A DNA stretch of 64,000 bases, from positions 868,001 through 932,000 of the forward strand of contig NZ_BMVO01000001.1 of the NCBI RefSeq assembly GCF_014650755.1, in the 5' to 3' direction. Numbering within the stretch: position 1 is the first letter of the stretch; each line of letters starts with the position of its first letter. The translations under genes and the position numbers were made by a program. Below the pieces are notes generated by a model. The model had not been told where the DNA came from and searched no databases. It saw only the letters and a list, made by a program, of their open reading frames with translations. This document shows, in pieces, positions 60,794 through 64,000 of this stretch. Source of the DNA: Streptomyces chryseus. GTDB lineage: Bacteria > Actinomycetota > Actinomycetes > Streptomycetales > Streptomycetaceae.

Positions 60794-62257
60794 ATGTACG
60801 TCGGGATCGATGTGGGCACGTCGATGGTGAAGGCCGCCGTCTTCGACGCGTCGGGGCGGCAGGTCGCGGTCGAGTCCCGCCCCGTCGCGCTCGACATCCG
60901 CGACGGCTTCGTCGAGCAGGACATGGACGAGGTGTACGCCGCCGTGGTGGAGGTCCTCGCCACGCTCACGTCGGGGCTCACCGGTCCCGTCGAGTTCGCC
61001 GGGCTCACGGGCCAGGGCGACGGGGTGTGGCTGGTGGACGCGCAGGGCCGTGCGGTGCGTCCCGCGATCTCCTGGATGGACGGCAGGGCGCACGAACTGC
61101 TCGACGCCTGGATGGCGTCGGACGTCTTCCGGTCGGTGTTCCGGCGTACGGGCAGCGCGATGTTCCCGGGCTGCCCGGGGCCCGTGCTGGCCTGGCTCGA
61201 CCGGCACGAGCCGAAGGCGCTCGACGCGGCCGCCACCGCCCTGTACTGCAAGGACATGGTCTTCCAGCGCCTTACCGGGGTCCGGGCGACGGACGTCTCG
61301 GACGCGTCCATGCCGTTCCTCGACCCCCGGACGCGGGCGTACGACGACGAGACCCTGGAGCGGCTGGGCCTGGGCCACCGGCGCGGTCTGCTGGCGCCGG
61401 TCGCCGACCCGGTCGCCGTCGGCGAGACGCGCGGCCCCGGCCTGCCGCCCGGTACGCGGATCGCGGACGGCCCGTACGACCTGCCGGCCTGCGCGCTCGG
61501 CGCGGGGGTGACACGGCCGGGGGACGGTCTGCTGATCATCGGTACCTGCCTGGCGTCGCTCGTCGCGACGGACGTCCTCGACCTGGAGGGCGGCGAGCCG
61601 GCCGGGCTCCACATCTCGACCGACCGGCGGGGGCAGTGGCTGCGGGCGATGCCGGCGATGGTGGGCACGGCGGCGCTGGACTGGGTGCTGCGGACCACCG
61701 GCGTACGGCACCAGGAGGTCGACGCCCTGCTGGAGGCGACGCCTGCGGGGGCGAACGGGGTGCGGGTGCTGCCCTACTTCGCGCCGTCGGGTGAACGCGC
61801 GCCGTTCGTGGAGCCGCGGCTGCGGGCCGAGCTGACCGGGGTGTCCCTGGAGACGACGCGGGGCGACCTCGTACGGGCCACCTGCGAGGGCGTCGCCTTC
61901 GCCGCCCGCCACTGCCTGGAGGCGGCCGGCCTCACCGGCGACCTGGCGGTGTGCGGCGGCGGGACGCGCTCCCCGGCGTGGCTGCGCCTGTTCGCCGACG
62001 TACTGGGCCGCCCGCTGCGGGTGGTCGAGGGGGAGGTGGGGGCGCGGGGGGCGGTGCTGGCCGCGGCGGGGCGGTTCGGGGTGGACCTGGACGTGGCCGC
62101 GTGGACCCGGCCCACGGCGGTGGTGGAGCCGGACTCGGGGCGGGCGGAGCTCTACAGCCGGGGGTACGCGGCGCATCTGGCGCGGTTGGGAGAGGCGCGG
62201 GGGCGGGCTCGGGCGGGGGCGGGGGGTGGCGGCGGCGCGGGCGGCGGGGCGATGTGA
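60794..62257 (+). CDS. FGGY-family carbohydrate kinase 2 (erythritol-kinase-like)
   Basis: 487 residues. Phosphate-1 VGIDVGTSMVKAAVFDASG; substrate region FAGLTGQGDGVWLVDAQGRA with SWMDGRAHELLD; adenine-site AVCGGGTRSPAWLRLFADVL. The GLTGQGDGVWLVD segment resembles erythritol kinase EryA and related polyol kinases more than xylulokinase. The C-terminus (RARAGAGGGGGAGGGAM) is low-complexity. The ATG at 60794 has GGAAGGGG 7 bases upstream; the 25-codon upstream extension through the repeat tract is rejected. It is only about a quarter identical by eye to kinase 1, so not a recent duplicate. The gene closes the operon after a 99-base gap. Confidence 0.88.
   Translation: MYVGIDVGTSMVKAAVFDASGRQVAVESRPVALDIRDGFVEQDMDEVYAAVVEVLATLTSGLTGPVEFAGLTGQGDGVWLVDAQGRAVRPAISWMDGRAHELLDAWMASDVFRSVFRRTGSAMFPGCPGPVLAWLDRHEPKALDAAATALYCKDMVFQRLTGVRATDVSDASMPFLDPRTRAYDDETLERLGLGHRRGLLAPVADPVAVGETRGPGLPPGTRIADGPYDLPACALGAGVTRPGDGLLIIGTCLASLVATDVLDLEGGEPAGLHISTDRRGQWLRAMPAMVGTAALDWVLRTTGVRHQEVDALLEATPAGANGVRVLPYFAPSGERAPFVEPRLRAELTGVSLETTRGDLVRATCEGVAFAARHCLEAAGLTGDLAVCGGGTRSPAWLRLFADVLGRPLRVVEGEVGARGAVLAAAGRFGVDLDVAAWTRPTAVVEPDSGRAELYSRGYAAHLARLGEARGRARAGAGGGGGAGGGAM
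62199..62226 (+). other. G-quadruplex-prone run at the 3' end of FGGY kinase 2
   Basis: Five G-runs (5, 3, 3, 5 and 6) have loops of 1, 3, 1 and 1 bases on the plus strand. It encodes the Gly-rich tail. The following 260 bases before the phosphodiesterase gene hold three TTCTCGGCTCG-like repeats (62305, 62346, 62380) and no gene. Confidence 0.5.
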
Positions 62258-62520
62258 GGTTGTCCTGGCACTTGTGCGGCTGCGCCGGGTGCGGGGCTCC
62301 GGGCTTCCCGGCTCGGCGGGGCGATCCGTCCCCGTCAGGCGCCGCTTCTCGGCTCGGCAGTGCGTCCCCTCCTGGCCGGTTCTCGGCTCGCGGCGGGGAC
62401 GGGTGGTGACGGTGGAGTGGCCTGTGGTCGGCCGCTGTGTGAAAGAGGGGCGTACGCCGCCCCGGACCGGTGGAGGGCTGCCTAGCGTGCACCCCCAGAC
62501 CTCTTCCCAGGGAGACTCGT

Positions 62521-63588
62521 ATGCCCGCATCACAGCCGAGGCGCCGCTCCGTACTTCTCGCCGCCGGGGCCGCGGCCACGGTCGCCGCGACCTCCACGGC
62601 GGCCGCCGCCGAGCCGCGGCGGAGCAAGGGGCCCGTGGTCGTCGGACACCGGGGCGCGGCCGGCTGGCGCCCCGAGCACACCGTCGCCTCGTACACCCAC
62701 GCCGTCCAGACCGGCGCCGACTGGATCGAGCCCGACCTGGTGCCGACGAAGGACCACGTCCTCGTGGTGCGGCACGAGAACGAGATCTCCGGGACGACGG
62801 ACGTCGCGGCACACCCCGAGTTCGCGTCGCGGCGTACGACGAAGACGGTGGACGGGCGGTCCGTCACCGGGTGGTTCACGGAGGACTTCACGCTCGCCGA
62901 ACTGAAGACCCTGCGCGCCGTCGAGCGGCTGCCGCTGGTGAGGAACCGGAACACCGTGTTCGACGGCCGCCTGGAGGTGATGACCTTTCAGGAGGTCGTG
63001 GATGTGGCGCGGAAGCTGTCGAAGCGGCACGGGCGCACGATCGCGGTGTTCCCGGAGACGAAGCACCCCAGTTACTTCCGTTCCATCGGCCTGCCCCTCG
63101 AACCGGAACTCGTCGCGGTCGTCCGGCGCAACCGGCTGCGCGCCCACGAGTGCGTCGTCCAGTCCTTCGAGCCGTCGAGCCTGACCCGCTTCGCGGAGGC
63201 CGGGCTGCGGCTGCCGCTGTGGCAGGCGCTCGGGACGACGGGCGGACCGTACGGCCACCCGCAGACGTACAAGGAGATGATGACGCCCGCCGGCCTGGCC
63301 CGGATCGCGGAGTACGCCGACTGGATCGGCCCGGACAAGTCGTCGCTCGTGGCGCCGTCTCCGCTGCTCGCGGACGCGCACGCGGCGGGGCTGAAGGTGG
63401 GGGCGTACACCTTCCGCTGCGAGAACCAGTTCCTGCCCGCGCAGTTCCGCAGGGGCACCGCGCCGAACGACTTCGGCGACGCCTTCGCGGAGTACGCCCT
63501 GCACTACGGGATGGGGGTCGACGCGGTGGTGACCGACTTCCCCGACCTCGCCGTCGTCGCGCGGAGCGCCGCCGGGTCCGGGTCCTAG
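62521..63588 (+). CDS. glpQ: Secreted glycerophosphodiester phosphodiesterase
   Basis: 355 residues. The signal peptide QPRRRSVLLAAGAAATVAAT, ending with TAAAA before Glu31, has the RRxSV form of a Tat export signal. Catalytic GDPD motifs: VVGHRGAAGWRPEHT (H43, R44, E52), DWIEPDLVPTKD with Glu and Asp metal ligands, and VVRHENEI. A GDPD insertion carries FPETKHPSYFRS. It hydrolyses glycerophosphodiesters to glycerol-3-phosphate and alcohol outside the cell. The ATG at 62521 has AGGGAGA 5 bases upstream; TAGCGT at 62482-62487 may be its -10. No clear PhoP box is seen. Confidence 0.93.
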   Translation: MPASQPRRRSVLLAAGAAATVAATSTAAAAEPRRSKGPVVVGHRGAAGWRPEHTVASYTHAVQTGADWIEPDLVPTKDHVLVVRHENEISGTTDVAAHPEFASRRTTKTVDGRSVTGWFTEDFTLAELKTLRAVERLPLVRNRNTVFDGRLEVMTFQEVVDVARKLSKRHGRTIAVFPETKHPSYFRSIGLPLEPELVAVVRRNRLRAHECVVQSFEPSSLTRFAEAGLRLPLWQALGTTGGPYGHPQTYKEMMTPAGLARIAEYADWIGPDKSSLVAPSPLLADAHAAGLKVGAYTFRCENQFLPAQFRRGTAPNDFGDAFAEYALHYGMGVDAVVTDFPDLAVVARSAAGSGS

Positions 63589-63645
63589 GACCGAAGGACG
63601 AGCGCGGTGTGATCCTTTACGAGCCCTTCTGCTGCTAATCTGCAC

Positions 63646-63662
63646 TTGCATATCGGTCGCAA
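63646..63662. promoter_or_regulatory. Nur-type nickel-responsive operator upstream of the SOD gene
   Basis: TTGCAT-ATCGG-TCGCAA is a dyad matching the Nur box tTGCaa-N5-ttGCAa of S. coelicolor. It lies 22 bases before the SOD start, overlapping the expected transcription start downstream of TAATCT (63636-63641). In S. coelicolor, nickel-bound Nur represses sodF. Confidence 0.75.
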
Positions 63663-63684
63663 TAAGCAGTCGGAGGGCTCGGAC

Positions 63685-64000
63685 ATGGCCATTTACACAC
63701 TTCCTGAACTTCCGTACGACTACGCGGCGCTGGAACCCGTCATCAACCCCGAGATCATCGAGCTGCACCACGACAAGCACCACGCGGCCTATGTGAAGGG
63801 CGCGAACGACACCCTTGAGCAGCTGGAAGAGGCGCGCGACAAGGAGGCGTGGGGAACGATCAACGGCCTGGAGAAGAACCTCGCGTTCCACCTCTCCGGC
63901 CACATCCTGCACTCCATCTACTGGCACAACATGACCGGCGACGGCGGCGGCGAGCCGCTGGAGAAGGACGGCGTCGGCGACCTCGCGGACGCGATCGCCG
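63685..64000 (+). CDS. sodF: Superoxide dismutase, Fe/Mn family, N-terminal part (cut by window edge)
   Basis: The first 105 residues. [40 protein letters not shown] (first metal His at 27) and [19 protein letters not shown] (second metal His) are typical of Fe/Mn SOD. The enzyme removes superoxide in the cytosol. The Nur box suggests it is the Fe-type SodF made when nickel is scarce, as the alternative to NiSOD. The ATG at 63685 has GGAGGG 8 bases upstream. The C-terminal half, with residues that separate Fe from Mn, is outside the window. Confidence 0.95.
   Translation, partial: MAIYTLPELPYDYAALEPVINPEIIELHHDKHHAAYVKGANDTLEQLEEARDKEAWGTINGLEKNLAFHLSGHILHSIYWHNMTGDGGGEPLEKDGVGDLADAIA

Noticed and set aside
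62258..62520. PHO box in front of the glycerophosphodiesterase gene
   Set aside because: No GTTCACC-like direct repeats are visible; only TTCTCGGCTCG-like repeats with irregular spacing.
59222..62812. Open frame of 1196 codons on the minus strand
   Set aside because: Opposite ATPase B, the dehydrogenase and kinase 2; low-complexity Arg/Pro/His content and no ribosome site.

Overview
The window is chromosomal DNA of very high G+C content with strong G/C bias at third codon positions, frequent GTG starts and long hairpin terminators without U-tracts. Together with an mre cluster, paired clpP genes and the order rplU-rpmA-obg / rne / mre-pbp2-rodA / ndk-folC-valS / clpX-clpP2-clpP1-tig / sodF, this points to Streptomyces or a very close relative. 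From memory, the order follows the S. coelicolor SCO2585-SCO2633 core region; I could not run an alignment.

Layout, left to right. 1-2162: proline biosynthesis (proB, a small unknown gene, start of proA), all leftward. 2286-7519: three leftward cell-wall glycopolymer genes (GT2 glycosyltransferase, membrane-anchored TagF-like polymerase, bifunctional IspD-like cytidylyltransferase/SDR), each followed by its own hairpin. 7641-10101: rplU-rpmA-obg operon with a clear HrdB-type promoter. 10144-18682: a repeat-rich RNase E/G gene, two radical-SAM-linked genes (TIGR03936 and TIGR03960 types) and, between them, a membrane protein built of internal repeats. 18734-20305: a CYTH-CHAD gene with a promoter of the leaderless type. 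20355-26567: mreB-mreC-mreD-pbp2-rodA elongation/spore-wall cluster. 26798-29259: folC-DUF4233-ndk. 29454-30479: a second, rightward mreB-like gene. 30496-37362: valS, a Q/P/Y-rich membrane protein, then clpX, clpP2 and clpP1 with a ClgR-type box. 37392-39281: tig, tRNA-Pro, tRNA-Gly. 39323-46068: a small membrane protein, an AT-richer non-coding stretch, an acyltransferase, an HD hydrolase, a PP2C-type phosphatase, an Eis-like acetyltransferase, a Nei-type glycosylase and rpiB. 46260-51664: three paralogous amino-acid permeases with bioY inserted between the first two.

51729-62257 is the main accessory part: a carbohydrate uptake and catabolism locus. It has a divergent FGGY kinase, a Tat-type lipoprotein binding protein, two permeases, two non-identical ATPases (both with Glu instead of the Q-loop Gln), a DeoR-family regulator, a D-2-hydroxyacid dehydrogenase and a second FGGY kinase. 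Most junctions from the first permease to the dehydrogenase overlap by a few bases, so it is one transcription unit. The likely scheme is import of a polyol or sugar acid, oxidation and phosphorylation, under DeoR control; the substrate is not readable from sequence. The window closes with a secreted glycerophosphodiester phosphodiesterase and the start of an Fe-type superoxide dismutase preceded by a Nur-type nickel operator.

Recurring themes: at least five genes have a TAnnnT -10 element 6-7 bases before the start codon, the spacing of leaderless mRNAs, and convergent gene pairs share 10-19 bp hairpins.
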